Below, in pieces: positions 36,201 to 44,354 of a stretch of 64,000 nucleotides of DNA. The first letter of the stretch is position 1; the number at the start of each line of letters is the position of its first letter. The notes under the pieces were generated by a model. That model was not told the DNA's origin. It searched no databases and worked only from the letters and a program-made list of their open reading frames with translations. The stretch comes from an uncultured Phycisphaerales bacterium (lineage in GTDB: Bacteria; Planctomycetota; Phycisphaerae; Sedimentisphaerales; Anaerobacaceae), in assembly GCA_937927975.1 (NCBI GenBank), contig CALEZT010000009.1, positions 80,300 to 144,299 of the forward strand, written 5' to 3'. Position numbers and translations under genes: made by a program.

Positions 36201-37660
36201 TTGTACTCGCCGTTGATGAACAGGTTGGCGAAGGTGCCGATGCAGGCGACCTGCCCCATGTCCCGATGGAGCCTCCGGACCATCTCGTCCTTGATGAAAG
36301 GGTTCGTGCGGTCATTGTGGCCGGCCCGCAACGCGATCGTGGCGAACTGCTCGGCTTGCGAGAGGGCGAACAGCGGATACCGGAGCCGCCGTTCGCCATA
36401 CTCGCCCCGGAAGTACAACCGCAGGCCGATCTTGCCGTAGCCCGACCAGAGCCCATTCTGGCGGACGTACCGGGGACGTGTGTACGGGCTGGCGTGCACC
36501 CGAAGGCCGCAATCGACCTGGAACTCTTCCTCGTTCGACGCGATCCACTCGACGGAGACCGGACGCTCCAACTCGCGGTCGAGCATGTTGTTGTAGCTGC
36601 CGGTGCCGGTGGAGGTCCAGGTGCCGCTGGCATAGCTGCCGCCGACGACGGCCATGACGCCGTTGGGTTCGTAGAACGTGTTGCCCGCGTCGCCCACCAG
36701 CGAGAGAATCGGCAAGGTCTTAAGCTCCGTACGGCTCTCGAAGAGGAAAGTCCTCGTGTAGATCTTCGTGGGCTTGTAGCCGTCCTTGAAAGCCATCGCC
36801 CGCACACAAGTCGTCTTGGTGATTCGGATCGGACCGGTGTAGGTCTTGCCCGGCGGGATTCGATAGCCTTGCGTCGCGTCGGGCGACACGCCGTCCAGCG
36901 TGTAGACGATCCTGGCGTCGGGCGTGTCCGTCGTGATGGTCAAATCGATGCCGGGAGCACCGCCCAGGCGTGTCACGTCGGGACTGTAGAGTCCCCGCTC
37001 ATGGCTGAACCGAAGCGGCAAGACCTCCCCCAGGTAGCCTTCATTGTTCTGCTTGCCCGGCGTCGGCTCTCCGAAGAACCTCAGGGTATCTCCGCCGTCC
37101 GGATAGCGGCCGTAAGAGATGTCGGTCGTCTGTTCGCCGTAGACAAGCCTGTCGATCACAGTGACCCCGTCGGCGCCGAACAGATAGACCCCGCCCCCCC
37201 CGGCGTTCAGGCGAAAGCCCGCGTGGAAGCCGGAGGCGGGTTGGCCGGTCGTCCGCGCGCCTGCCGGAGGCGGGACGACCTGATAGTCGCCTGTCTGGCC
37301 GTCCATCCAGATCAGCAGGTAGCCGCCGGGACCGAGCGTGGTCGCCCCTGCGTTGCCCAGGGGGATCTGCCACATTGTGGGGTCCTTGGGGTCGTCGCTC
37401 AGGTACATCCCGCCCACGTTGACGATGGCGTCGCCGGCGTTGTACAACTCGACCCAGTCGTCGAAATCCCCTTGCGGGTCCGAGAAAAACGACACATTGG
37501 AGGCCATCACCTCGTTGATCACGACCTTCGCGTGTGACAGTCTGCCCATAGACGAGACAATCGCAAGCGTCAGGACCAGAAATGAACAGATCGCGGGACC
37601 TCCTCGGGCGCTCCACGGCGTGGGCGTTCGAGACTTGCCATTCGATGCGTGCATGCTCAC
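33215..37660 (-). CDS. Giant secreted CotH-kinase/lamin-tail-domain protein
   Basis: 1481 residues read from a GTG 6 bases after AGGAG; an ATG two codons later is possible. A signal peptide lies within residues ~20-45. Order of modules: a lamin-tail domain (VVINEVMASNVSFFSDPQGDFDDW), a chitobiase-type strand module (DARIVYTLDGVSPD), a CotH kinase-like domain (~330-680, with LPILSLVGDAGNTFYEPNG and KFFVWDAEGTFESG), a second chitobiase-type module, a galactose-binding-like part, then three further lamin-tail modules. CotH proteins are eukaryotic-kinase-like and phosphorylate spore-coat proteins in other bacteria; here the kinase residues cannot be confirmed by eye. Probably cell-surface or extracellular. 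Confidence 0.88.
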   Translation of the reverse strand: MSMHASNGKSRTPTPWSARGGPAICSFLVLTLAIVSSMGRLSHAKVVINEVMASNVSFFSDPQGDFDDWVELYNAGDAIVNVGGMYLSDDPKDPTMWQIPLGNAGATTLGPGGYLLIWMDGQTGDYQVVPPPAGARTTGQPASGFHAGFRLNAGGGGVYLFGADGVTVIDRLVYGEQTTDISYGRYPDGGDTLRFFGEPTPGKQNNEGYLGEVLPLRFSHERGLYSPDVTRLGGAPGIDLTITTDTPDARIVYTLDGVSPDATQGYRIPPGKTYTGPIRITKTTCVRAMAFKDGYKPTKIYTRTFLFESRTELKTLPILSLVGDAGNTFYEPNGVMAVVGGSYASGTWTSTGTGSYNNMLDRELERPVSVEWIASNEEEFQVDCGLRVHASPYTRPRYVRQNGLWSGYGKIGLRLYFRGEYGERRLRYPLFALSQAEQFATIALRAGHNDRTNPFIKDEMVRRLHRDMGQVACIGTFANLFINGEYKGYYNPTERVKEESCQEWFNSDKPWDVITMSGLRDGDSQSWDAMINLARTRNMADPTNYAELRRKLDVVCFIDYLIVRLWPNDWDWPQNNWAAACERSEAGQWKFFVWDAEGTFESGQLNADRFPELNSQSNANAYLYRALKASPDFRLLFADRVYRHFFNGGALTRDNVNRRFYEMHSELRSVIPGMNTYIVDTWTPSRQSIFLAACVREGMYTFAGPSFTVGGTALYGGNVNTGDSLRIVPSPQGAPVYYTLDGSDPVLSNVSHASTETTLVARGAAKRALVPTGPDVGDWRSVRSFDDSAWLSSSGEPGGVGFERSTGYESHISIDVGSRMYNLNGSCYIRIPFQFAPGQETLNSMTLKVQYDDGFIAYLNGVEIARRNFDGVPAWNSVAGASHSDDQAVLFESIDVSAYLSHLRQGGNMLAIQGLNAGVSSSDFLINAQLVVGRTPANQNPSGEQVYSGPIPLTRSVRVKARTQSGSTWSALADAVFAVGPVKESLRISEIQYHPSDDVSEAEYVELTNVGNQTINLNLVRFTRGLDLTFSDMELAPGAFCVVVKNREAFEALYGQGLPIAGQYAGSLNNSGDRIELVDALGAVIHNFSYRDDWYDITDGGGFSLTVIDPAGTPVALWNNRSAWRPSAAWGGSPGRSDAGEIPAPGAVVINELLANSSGVGPDWIEFRNTTSRPIDLGGWFLSDDNDDLTKYRIAAGTVLPPEGLLVFDETLHFGNVYDPGCRKPFGLSAAGETVYLHSGSQGNLTGYSEQGTFGPSEPGVTFERYESAAVYPSFVSAVEATPGRPNAGPQVGPIVINEIMYRSDGTTEVEYVELYNISDVNVVLYDSNRGSPWRFTDDPENPGIDLRFPVDPPITLGPFGYLLLVKDSAVFLSRFTVPASTPILPWGAGRLSNSGETIQLLRPGDLDDGDTRNWIVVDRIRYSDGSQHQDFPGGVDLWPNQANGQGLSLSRIAPGAFGDDPLNWQALTPSPGTARPRFAR

Positions 37661-37906
37661 CCAATTCTCCTGACTGATCTTGTCCTTCCGAGTATACCAA
37701 ATCCCGGCCTGAGAATCGAGGGAATTGCGTGTGCGAAACCCCCGAAGGCGAACCGGCACGCTTGAACCCCAAGACCCCCTGTGCTATGCTCGTCTATCGA
37801 TCTACGATGGTTGACGTGTGATTGTTGCCCTGAAAAACCGGTTCCGTCGGTCTCCCAAGTCAGAGTGTCAACCACCGACAATTTCCACCCAAGGCAGGAG
37901 CCATCC

Positions 37907-38245
37907 GTGCGTGATCTGATCGAGCGAATCCGCGACTTCAACCGCAAGCGGGACTGGGAGCAGTTCCATTCGCCCAAGAACCTCGCGATGTGCCTGGCCG
38001 CGGAGGTGGGCGAATTGCTCGAACAGTTCCATCGGCACTTGGATTTCGGCCATTTGGGTTCGTTTCGAGTTCCGCGCTTCGGATTTCGAGTTCAGGCCCT
38101 GCAAGCCAGATACCGCCGGATCGCCTGGATGCGGATCTCCGCGGTTGGGTGGGTCGAGAAGTACTCGCCCAGGGTCAAGGGTTCCGGGGCCTGGTGCAGA
38201 CGCCCCAGACGCGACAAGAGCCGGATCGCGCCTTGCGGGTCGTAG
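37907..38245 (+). pseudogene. Truncated MazG-like nucleotide pyrophosphohydrolase
   Basis: A GTG start 6 bases after AGGAG opens VRDLIERIRDFNRKRDWEQF and HSPKNLAMCLAAEVGELLEQF, the beginning of the MazG-like/dCTPase family, including the ExxEL metal-binding start. After codon ~44 the similarity stops exactly where a degenerate repeat sequence begins (38039), and the frame then runs through the 3' end of the opposite M48 gene to a stop at 38245. The second half of the catalytic helix pair is missing, so the product cannot be an active pyrophosphohydrolase. Insertion of the repeat or a deletion joined to it is the likely cause. Confidence 0.72.
38039..38096. repeat. Degenerate 'GAAATCCGAA' intergenic repeat
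   Basis: On the minus strand the sequence contains repeated near-copies of CGAAATCC/CGAAACGAA/GAACTCGAAA motifs, with the block ACCCAAATGGCCGAAATCC. I recognise this as resembling a repeat scattered in many environmental planctomycete and related genomes; the relation cannot be checked here. It sits exactly between the truncated MazG-like gene and the end of the M48 gene. Confidence 0.5.
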
Positions 38246-38829
38246 CCGGCGGCCGAGGCCAACCGGACGCCCAGCGTGTCGGCGTCCAGCTCGTTGTCCC
38301 GCGAATAGGCGGTTTCGAGGAAGCGAACGCCCACGTTCTTCAGCCAGGCGCCGAGCGGGCCCTGGACCGGCGCCGCTCGCGAGGCGGCTGCCATCGCGGA
38401 ATTGGTCATGATCCGGTCGATGGCGTGGCCCTTGAGCACGTGGCCCATCTCGTGGCCCAGGATGAAGGCGATCTCGTGCTCGTTCCATTCGCACAGGTCG
38501 AGGATGGGCCGGCTGACGAAGATGAAACCGCCGGGCAAGGCGAAAGCGTTCGGCTCGCCGCAGAGGAAAGCCTCGAAGTGGAACGTGCGAAGCTTATTCG
38601 CAACGCGAGCGGCCAGTCGGCTGCCGGCCTGATCCAGTGCGTCCCGCGTCCGCGGTTCGGCGTCGATCTGAAGCTGCACGCGGGCCTCCTGGGCCAGGTC
38701 CAGACCGACTCCATGTTCGAGGCGGATCGTGTCCGCCTCCGAACCAGTCGCGGAGGCCCACATCCATCGGGCCTTGCGCACCTTGGGGGCCACCTTGCGG
38801 CCCAGATGATAGAAGAAACTGTCGGACAT
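38092..38829 (-). CDS. M48 family metalloprotease
   Basis: 245 residues. The zinc motif HEMGH (FILGHEMGHVLKGHAI) and the downstream Glu in DNELDADTLGVRLA are intact; GGFIFVSRPILDL precedes them. There is no membrane span or signal peptide from the chosen start MSDSFFYHLG, though the frame is open upstream. The C-terminus DPQGAIRLLSRLGRL is typical for short M48 members. The family includes the BepA/LoiP group that degrades misfolded envelope proteins; the role here is unknown. No Shine-Dalgarno site is visible. Its stop codon lies inside the repeat at 38039-38096. Confidence 0.85.
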   Translation of the reverse strand: MSDSFFYHLGRKVAPKVRKARWMWASATGSEADTIRLEHGVGLDLAQEARVQLQIDAEPRTRDALDQAGSRLAARVANKLRTFHFEAFLCGEPNAFALPGGFIFVSRPILDLCEWNEHEIAFILGHEMGHVLKGHAIDRIMTNSAMAAASRAAPVQGPLGAWLKNVGVRFLETAYSRDNELDADTLGVRLASAAGYDPQGAIRLLSRLGRLHQAPEPLTLGEYFSTHPTAEIRIQAIRRYLACRA

Positions 38830-39144
38830 ACACGCAGAGCGGATCTGCCTCCACCCATCTTTTTGTCTTGCGGGCGTTCGAAGGGGCGTATACGGCACAC
38901 CCCCCGGACGATCCGGCCCACAAGCCGAACCCCAAACACCGATCGCATCAGGCCATACGGCCACAAGCATGATAAGGTGCAGGCAAGGCCCCGTCAATCG
39001 CGATGGCCCGCATGTTGACTTGGGATTCCCTTCACAAACCATTGGCTGTCCGCACACGACAAAAAGCCCGGCATGGGCCGGGCTCTTCTGTTCGAGTCGA
39101 TCTTGCCGCAGGGGCAGGCTGCGAACCTGCCCCTGCGATCGCGC

Positions 39145-42100
39145 TTATCGCGGCTGATAGGTGATCACCAGCTTGGCCGCATGGGCGGCGCTGCCGTCGT
39201 AGGCCCAGATCCTGCGGTCGGTGCCGGAGTAGGACTTGGTCCAGTAGACGACGACCATCGCGCTGTCCGATTTCCATCCGTCCCGATCGACGACTTCCTG
39301 GACGAGACCCGCGATGTCGGGACTGTCGTACCAGGTGCTGGCGGTCCAGGGCGCATCGGCGCCCCAAACCCAGGGCACGGACGTCTCCGTCTTCACCAGT
39401 TGCGAGATCTTCCTCTCGCTGAAGTCTTCGGCGTTGTTGGCGGCTTCCGCGTAGAGAACGCCGTCCAGGTTGCCGGTCAGGCCGCTGGAAGTGGAACGGA
39501 TCTTCAACGTCGCGCTCTTGATCAAAGCGCCCTGCGGAATCTTGACGCCCTGGAACCGCATCCCGGCGGCGTACTGCCCGACCAGCAGGACGGACTCGTC
39601 CACCGACTGCTGCATGCCCCACTTGACGCAATAGGCGTCGTCCATGCCGTCCGCCACCTGGTACTCGACGGTGATCTCGCGAACGATCGTGACCTTCACC
39701 GTCGCGGTGTTGGACTGGCCGCCCAGGGGGGCGACGCCGCCGTCGTGGGCGTAGAACGTGAAGCTGTCGTCGCCGACCCAGTCCGGGTTGGGACGATAGA
39801 CTACTTTGTCGGCCGGGCTGGTCAGCTTCGCGGGAACCGCGGTGATTGCTGTGCCGCCCACGGATTCCAGATGCCCATGCTGAGGCAGGGACGCGATCGT
39901 GTAGCTCAGGGCTCCCGGCGGATTGGGTCGGCCGTCGTCGGTGGCCTTGAGCGTGATGGTCACGGGCGAATTGATGCCTCCGTTGGCCTGCACGTCGCCG
40001 GCGACCGGCGGGCCCGCCTGGATCGACTTGAGCGTGAAGGTCCCGGCGCCGGAGACCCGCTTGACCACCAGCAGGGCCTTTGCGTTCGCCGCCGGGGCGT
40101 ACTGAAGTGTCTCGTCGTCGCCCGCGCCGGCGGCAGTGCTGGACTGCAGGATCACCGGGGCGCCTGTGCTGCCGGGAACCGAACTGTAGAGATACAGATC
40201 GAAGTCCGCGCCGGCCGGGACCTCCAGCGACAGATCGATGTCCACGCCGGCCTTGAGTTCCACCGTCCGGGCCCATACCCGCTTGGCCGAGGCGTTGCCG
40301 CCCAGATCGGCGGTGGCCGTCGAACCTACGACGTAGGTCTGGCATATCGCCTCCACGGCCGCGTCCGGGTTGATCATGCCGTACCCCTCGTGCTGGTCCT
40401 TGCCCGCCGGGAATCCTTCCGGTCCCGCGGCGGCACGGCTGAGCGTCGGGTTGAACTGCTTACCCTCGCGGGTGGTGTTGGTTTCGCTGGCGGTGGCGCA
40501 CAGGAGCATTTTGACGTACCGCGGGTGGTCGGGAGAACCGAACTTCCAGGCGATGCCCTTCGATTTCATCGCGTCGATGACCAGGGCCGCGCAGCCGGAG
40601 ACGAAGGGGGTTGAGAAGGAGGTGCCGACCCCGCTGGCGTAGTCGTCGGGCTCTTTGTCCATGCCCAGACCGTCCGACGAGCCGCTTTCCGCGGACAGGA
40701 GGCCCGTGTAGGAATAGGAGCCGCCGGGGGCGATCAGATCGGGTTTGAAGTCCTCGCCGACGTTGGTGCGGGGCATGATGAACCCATACGTGGAGTATTC
40801 GGTCACGGCGTTCTCATCGTTCGAGGCGCCGACGGTGATGGCCATCGCCGCCCGGGCGGGGTCCGCCATCGTGCGATACAGCTCGAAATCGTCGTTGGCG
40901 CCGTTGCCGGCCGCGGCCACCACGATGATGCCGTTGTTGACCATCGTGTTGACCTTGTCGCGAAGAGACGTGCTCTGGGCGGGGATTCCGAGCATCATGA
41001 AACCGACGCTGATATTGACGATCTTAACGTTCTTGTCGACGCACTTGAGCACGAAGTCGTCGCATCCCCTGGCCATGTCACTGGAGGTGGCGTCCCCGTC
41101 TCGATCGAAGACCTTGACGGCGGCCCACTTGCAGCCCGGGGCCACTCCGCTGAACTTGTTGAGGCCGTCGCCCGGGCCCGGATAAGGCGTCACCGAGGTC
41201 ACAATCGTGACGTTCTCCACCGGCCTGCGGGTGTCGTAGTCCAGGAGCACCGTGCAGAAGATATCGTTGGCGGAGGCCAGGAACGTGTTGGTCAGCACCG
41301 CGGGCGATTGGCTCCTCAGATAGTTGCCGACCTCCCGGGTGGTGCCGGCGCCGTCGGTTCCTCGCGGCCAGCGATACTGATCCAGGATCGACGTCTGGCC
41401 GGTCCACCAGGCGGATGATTTCATCGTGACCATGCGGGACGGCAGGCTGATCGGGTCGGTCATGTGGCCCCACGTCGGATAGGAGGCGTTGGCGTACGTG
41501 TAGGTGAAACGCAGCTCTTGTTCGCCGGACCCGCCGGCGTCTCCGGTCCCCACGGCGATGCCCGCCACGAGGGTGTCGTGCCCGTCGTAATCGACCGGGG
41601 TCGGTTCGGCGTCCACCGTGAAGTCCGTCCAGTAGGCGTTGCGTCCCTTCAGGTCGGCATGGGTGGCGTCGACGCCGCCGCCGAGGAAACCGATCGTCGT
41701 GTCGGGACTGCCTCGCAGGCCGTTGGCCACGCCGGCGAACCCCGCCTTCCACACGGGTCGAACCCGTCCGGTCTGGGTGGCGGTGTCCATATAGTACCGG
41801 ACCTGTTGAACGGCCTCGACCTGGACCAGGGCCGGTCCCATCACCGAGGGCAGCAAGGCAATGGCCTGACGCGAGATACAGCCGTTCCAGCCGAACGAGA
41901 CGGCCTGGTAGATGTACGTGATCTGTCCGCCCAGGCGGAGGAAATCGTCGATCTGCTGCTGCGTGACAGGCTCATTGAAGATGAGCTCCACCTCGACCAT
42001 GTCCGTCGAGGCGATGGACAGACCTCCGTCACGACCTGTGCCTTGCTCCAGGTCGTCGCTGATCCGGTTGCCGTCCAGGTCCGTCGGGTAGCTCCCGCTG

Positions 42101-42300
42101 ATGACGGGAGGCACCTGCGGCGCCGGCGGCGGAGTTGGTGTCCCGATCGGACCCGCAGCCCCGGCCAGGGACGTCCAGCCCACGAGGAGGGCCAGCAGGC
42201 CGATCCTGACGATCGCGGCCCGTCCTGCGGGGCTGGTCCTGGGGGAACCTTTGGAACGAACGTTCAGACGGGGTCTGTACTGGCGTGATCGTGCGGTCAT
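39145..42300 (-). CDS. Secreted subtilisin-family (S8) protein lacking the usual catalytic Asp
   Basis: 1051 residues; AAGGAAGGGAG precedes the ATG. A signal peptide lies at ~25-45. The S8 domain covers ~185-580. The His motif is DGHDTLVAGIA (~243) and the Ser motif is VGTSFSTPFVSG (~561), both intact. The Asp segment, normally DTG or DSG, reads GFLGGGVDATHADL, so the catalytic Asp position is Gly. The C-terminal half contains a pre-peptidase-C-like domain (~600-720), an Ig-like domain (LPQHGHLESVGG) and a DNRLRE-type C-terminal beta domain. Activity is therefore uncertain: it could be a pseudo-protease or use another acid. Confidence 0.88.
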   Translation of the reverse strand: MTARSRQYRPRLNVRSKGSPRTSPAGRAAIVRIGLLALLVGWTSLAGAAGPIGTPTPPPAPQVPPVISGSYPTDLDGNRISDDLEQGTGRDGGLSIASTDMVEVELIFNEPVTQQQIDDFLRLGGQITYIYQAVSFGWNGCISRQAIALLPSVMGPALVQVEAVQQVRYYMDTATQTGRVRPVWKAGFAGVANGLRGSPDTTIGFLGGGVDATHADLKGRNAYWTDFTVDAEPTPVDYDGHDTLVAGIAVGTGDAGGSGEQELRFTYTYANASYPTWGHMTDPISLPSRMVTMKSSAWWTGQTSILDQYRWPRGTDGAGTTREVGNYLRSQSPAVLTNTFLASANDIFCTVLLDYDTRRPVENVTIVTSVTPYPGPGDGLNKFSGVAPGCKWAAVKVFDRDGDATSSDMARGCDDFVLKCVDKNVKIVNISVGFMMLGIPAQSTSLRDKVNTMVNNGIIVVAAAGNGANDDFELYRTMADPARAAMAITVGASNDENAVTEYSTYGFIMPRTNVGEDFKPDLIAPGGSYSYTGLLSAESGSSDGLGMDKEPDDYASGVGTSFSTPFVSGCAALVIDAMKSKGIAWKFGSPDHPRYVKMLLCATASETNTTREGKQFNPTLSRAAAGPEGFPAGKDQHEGYGMINPDAAVEAICQTYVVGSTATADLGGNASAKRVWARTVELKAGVDIDLSLEVPAGADFDLYLYSSVPGSTGAPVILQSSTAAGAGDDETLQYAPAANAKALLVVKRVSGAGTFTLKSIQAGPPVAGDVQANGGINSPVTITLKATDDGRPNPPGALSYTIASLPQHGHLESVGGTAITAVPAKLTSPADKVVYRPNPDWVGDDSFTFYAHDGGVAPLGGQSNTATVKVTIVREITVEYQVADGMDDAYCVKWGMQQSVDESVLLVGQYAAGMRFQGVKIPQGALIKSATLKIRSTSSGLTGNLDGVLYAEAANNAEDFSERKISQLVKTETSVPWVWGADAPWTASTWYDSPDIAGLVQEVVDRDGWKSDSAMVVVYWTKSYSGTDRRIWAYDGSAAHAAKLVITYQPR

Positions 42301-42483
42301 CTCCCTTCCTTTCAAATCAAATGGACGCACATCATTGGAGTTGGATCTCGCAGGGGATTACCCGCCGCAGGGTGCTCATCGCGGGGTTCAGGGCCAATCT
42401 CGCTGCACTACGCACCTGGCTCACCAAAACAATAGTCACATCCAACCTCATGACACATACTACCGTCCGGGTAATGCCAAGTC

Positions 42484-42532
42484 AAAAAAAAAAAAAAAAA
42501 CACCTCAAAATGTATGAAAAAAACAAAGGTGT
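42484..42532 (-). terminator. Hairpin plus 17-T tract after the M24 peptidase gene
   Basis: On the minus strand ACACCT (42532-42527) pairs with AGGTGT (42505-42500) around a 21-base loop and is followed by a run of 17 T (42500-42484). The stem is short, but the T tract is extreme for this GC-rich DNA. It fits an intrinsic terminator for the M24 peptidase gene, whose stop lies 82 bases upstream. Confidence 0.5.
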
Positions 42533-42614
42533 CACACCCGCAGGGCACTGGGGTCGTGGTTCGCGTCCCTGGCGGCCTGGCCAGAGGCTGCCCTCTTCGG
42601 TTCGTCGGGACGGA

Positions 42615-43808
42615 TCAGCCTTGGACCGGGATCGGGCCTGGGTTGACGCCGGTGATGCTCGTGGCCCCGCCGGGGCCGACGACGAAGGTGTCCTCGATGC
42701 CGACCATGCCGACGCCGGGGATGCCCTTCTTGGGCTCCAGGGCCAGCACCATCCCCTCGGCCAGCGGCTCGTCGAATCCGCCCGCCAGGACCGGCAACTC
42801 GTCGATCTGCAAGCCCACGCCGTGACCGAGGAAGCTGGCCCGACGGTTGCCGAAGCCCATGAAGTTCTGCAGGAATTGCGGGTCCAGACCCTCCGTGACG
42901 CTCGCATAGATCTCCGACGGGATCGCGCCGGGCCTGGCCAGCGACGCCAGGTGACGCTGAATCTCGACGCACCGAGTGTGGGCCGCGATCGCCTCGTCGG
43001 ACAGCGATCCGCCGAACGCGTAGACGACGGTCTTGTCCGTGTGATAGCCGTCGACCGCCAGGCCGATGTCCACGAAGACCAGGTCGCCCTTGCGGAGCCT
43101 GCGGTCCCGGCTGCCCAAAACCGGGGCGGCCGGCCCGATCCCCACGCACCCGCCAGGCCCATCGAAGTTCGTGGGGTAGATGGAGCTTTCGCCGAAGCCC
43201 AACTGCCCCACCGCCATGTCCCAGCCGAACATGCCGAACCGGACGATGCCCTGATGCCCCTCGCGGACGGTCAGCGAGTACAGGTCGCATCCGAGTTGGG
43301 CCTCGCTCATGCCCTCGTGGAGCAACCGGGGGACGCCTTCTTCCAGAACACGTCGGTGGATGGCCCCTGCCCTGGCCAGGACGGACAATTCACAAGGACT
43401 CTTCACAGCCCTGACGCGGAGGGCCTGGAGGTCCATCGACGCGACGTCTCTGCAGGGGAAATACTTCCGAAACCGCCCGAGCAGGGCCAGGGGAACCACC
43501 TCCGCATCGACGTGGAGGGTGTCCCTTGTGCCCGGCGCCAGCGTCGCGGCGTCGCGAAAGCCCTTCATCGGCCGGATGTCGGGAAAGAGCGACTCGTCGC
43601 AGGCCCGCTCGAAGCTCCTTCGCACGCAGAGCACGGCCGGCCTGTCGCGAGGAATCAGCAGGACGCCGTCCTGCATCGTTCCGGTGAAGTAGTACTGGTT
43701 GACCCGTCCGAAGATCGCCGCCAGTTCCCAGTTGGGGTTCTCGGCGTCCATGCAGGCCCGAAATCGCTGCATCCGCTCGCTCAGCTCTGTGACAGGCAAC
43801 TTGGTCAT
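42615..43808 (-). CDS. M24 family aminopeptidase/Xaa-Pro dipeptidase-like protein
   Basis: 397 residues. The C-terminal pita-bread domain has all five metal ligands in context: VDIGLAVDGYHTDKTVVY (two Asp), FLGHGVGLQIDE (His), LALEPKKG (Glu) and GIEDTFVV (Glu). The N-terminal creatinase-type domain (~20-150) is also present, including VNQYYFTGTMQDGVLLIP. Such enzymes cleave N-terminal residues, often before proline, in the cytoplasm. The ATG was chosen so the creatinase domain begins normally. A terminator-like hairpin with a 17-T tract follows. Confidence 0.93.
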   Translation of the reverse strand: MTKLPVTELSERMQRFRACMDAENPNWELAAIFGRVNQYYFTGTMQDGVLLIPRDRPAVLCVRRSFERACDESLFPDIRPMKGFRDAATLAPGTRDTLHVDAEVVPLALLGRFRKYFPCRDVASMDLQALRVRAVKSPCELSVLARAGAIHRRVLEEGVPRLLHEGMSEAQLGCDLYSLTVREGHQGIVRFGMFGWDMAVGQLGFGESSIYPTNFDGPGGCVGIGPAAPVLGSRDRRLRKGDLVFVDIGLAVDGYHTDKTVVYAFGGSLSDEAIAAHTRCVEIQRHLASLARPGAIPSEIYASVTEGLDPQFLQNFMGFGNRRASFLGHGVGLQIDELPVLAGGFDEPLAEGMVLALEPKKGIPGVGMVGIEDTFVVGPGGATSITGVNPGPIPVQG

Positions 43809-43917
43809 AACGCATCCAAAGAGTTCGCTATTCGACGACAAGAGGACTGGCAAGCAGTATAGCCCGGTCCGTCGCGCCGTTCAACAGCGAAACGACACTC
43901 GATGGCATTCTTACATC

Positions 43918-44005
43918 GGAAAAGGGGACATTCTACTTTTTCGCCCCTCACAGAAAGGATCTGCCCGACGCCTCCAGGCCGAAAAAGTAGAATGTCCCCT
44001 TTTCC
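43918..44005. mobile_element. MITE/REP-like element with perfect 26-bp inverted repeats
   Basis: Two arms, 43918-43943 and 43980-44005, are exact reverse complements over 26 bases around a 36-base loop. The arm core is GGGGACATTCTACTTTTT. This core is familiar from REP-type sequences near IS200-like 'REP-associated tyrosine transposases'. No transposase is encoded in the window, so it would be a non-autonomous copy. Confidence 0.7.
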
Positions 44006-44146
44006 CTCTCCAAGATCGAAGCAGCCAAGGCCCGCGACCGCAAGGCGTGCGAACTGCACGGCGAGTTCGCGCACTTCGACTTCCCCGAGGATTACGGGCT
44101 CTCAAACGCCGGAGGCCACGAGGCCGTTCGCATCGCAATCGGATAG
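43991..44146 (+). pseudogene. Remnant C-terminal fragment of an unidentified gene
   Basis: An open frame with strongly gene-like GC3 codons begins inside the right arm of the inverted repeat and ends at TAG (44144-44146). It reads ...SKIEAAKARDRKACELHG and FAHFDFPEDYGLSNAGG then HEAVRIAIG. There is no start codon or ribosome site, so it appears to be the tail of a gene cut by the element. I do not recognise the family. Confidence 0.55.
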
Positions 44147-44220
44147 GAGCCCGGTCCCGTCCCATTTGCAGGCGACCACGGAGAAGAACGGTTGCCTCTG
44201 CCGGCTGCGTGCGATCATGC

Positions 44221-44264
44221 ATACAAAATTGTACCCCGCCCCCTGGTGAGCTACATTTTTGTAT
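44221..44264. repeat. 13-bp inverted repeat around a GC-rich loop
   Basis: ATACAAAATTGTA (44221-44233) and TACATTTTTGTAT (44252-44264) pair with one mismatch. It resembles transposon-end or operator palindromes. It lies 90 bases before the sigma-54 promoter. Confidence 0.5.
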
Positions 44265-44354
44265 CTACCCAGGCACCCTCGCGAATACGCTGTATTTCAC
44301 ATAACCACTTTATCGATAAGGTCTTACAACTACAACACGCACGATTCAATCGTG

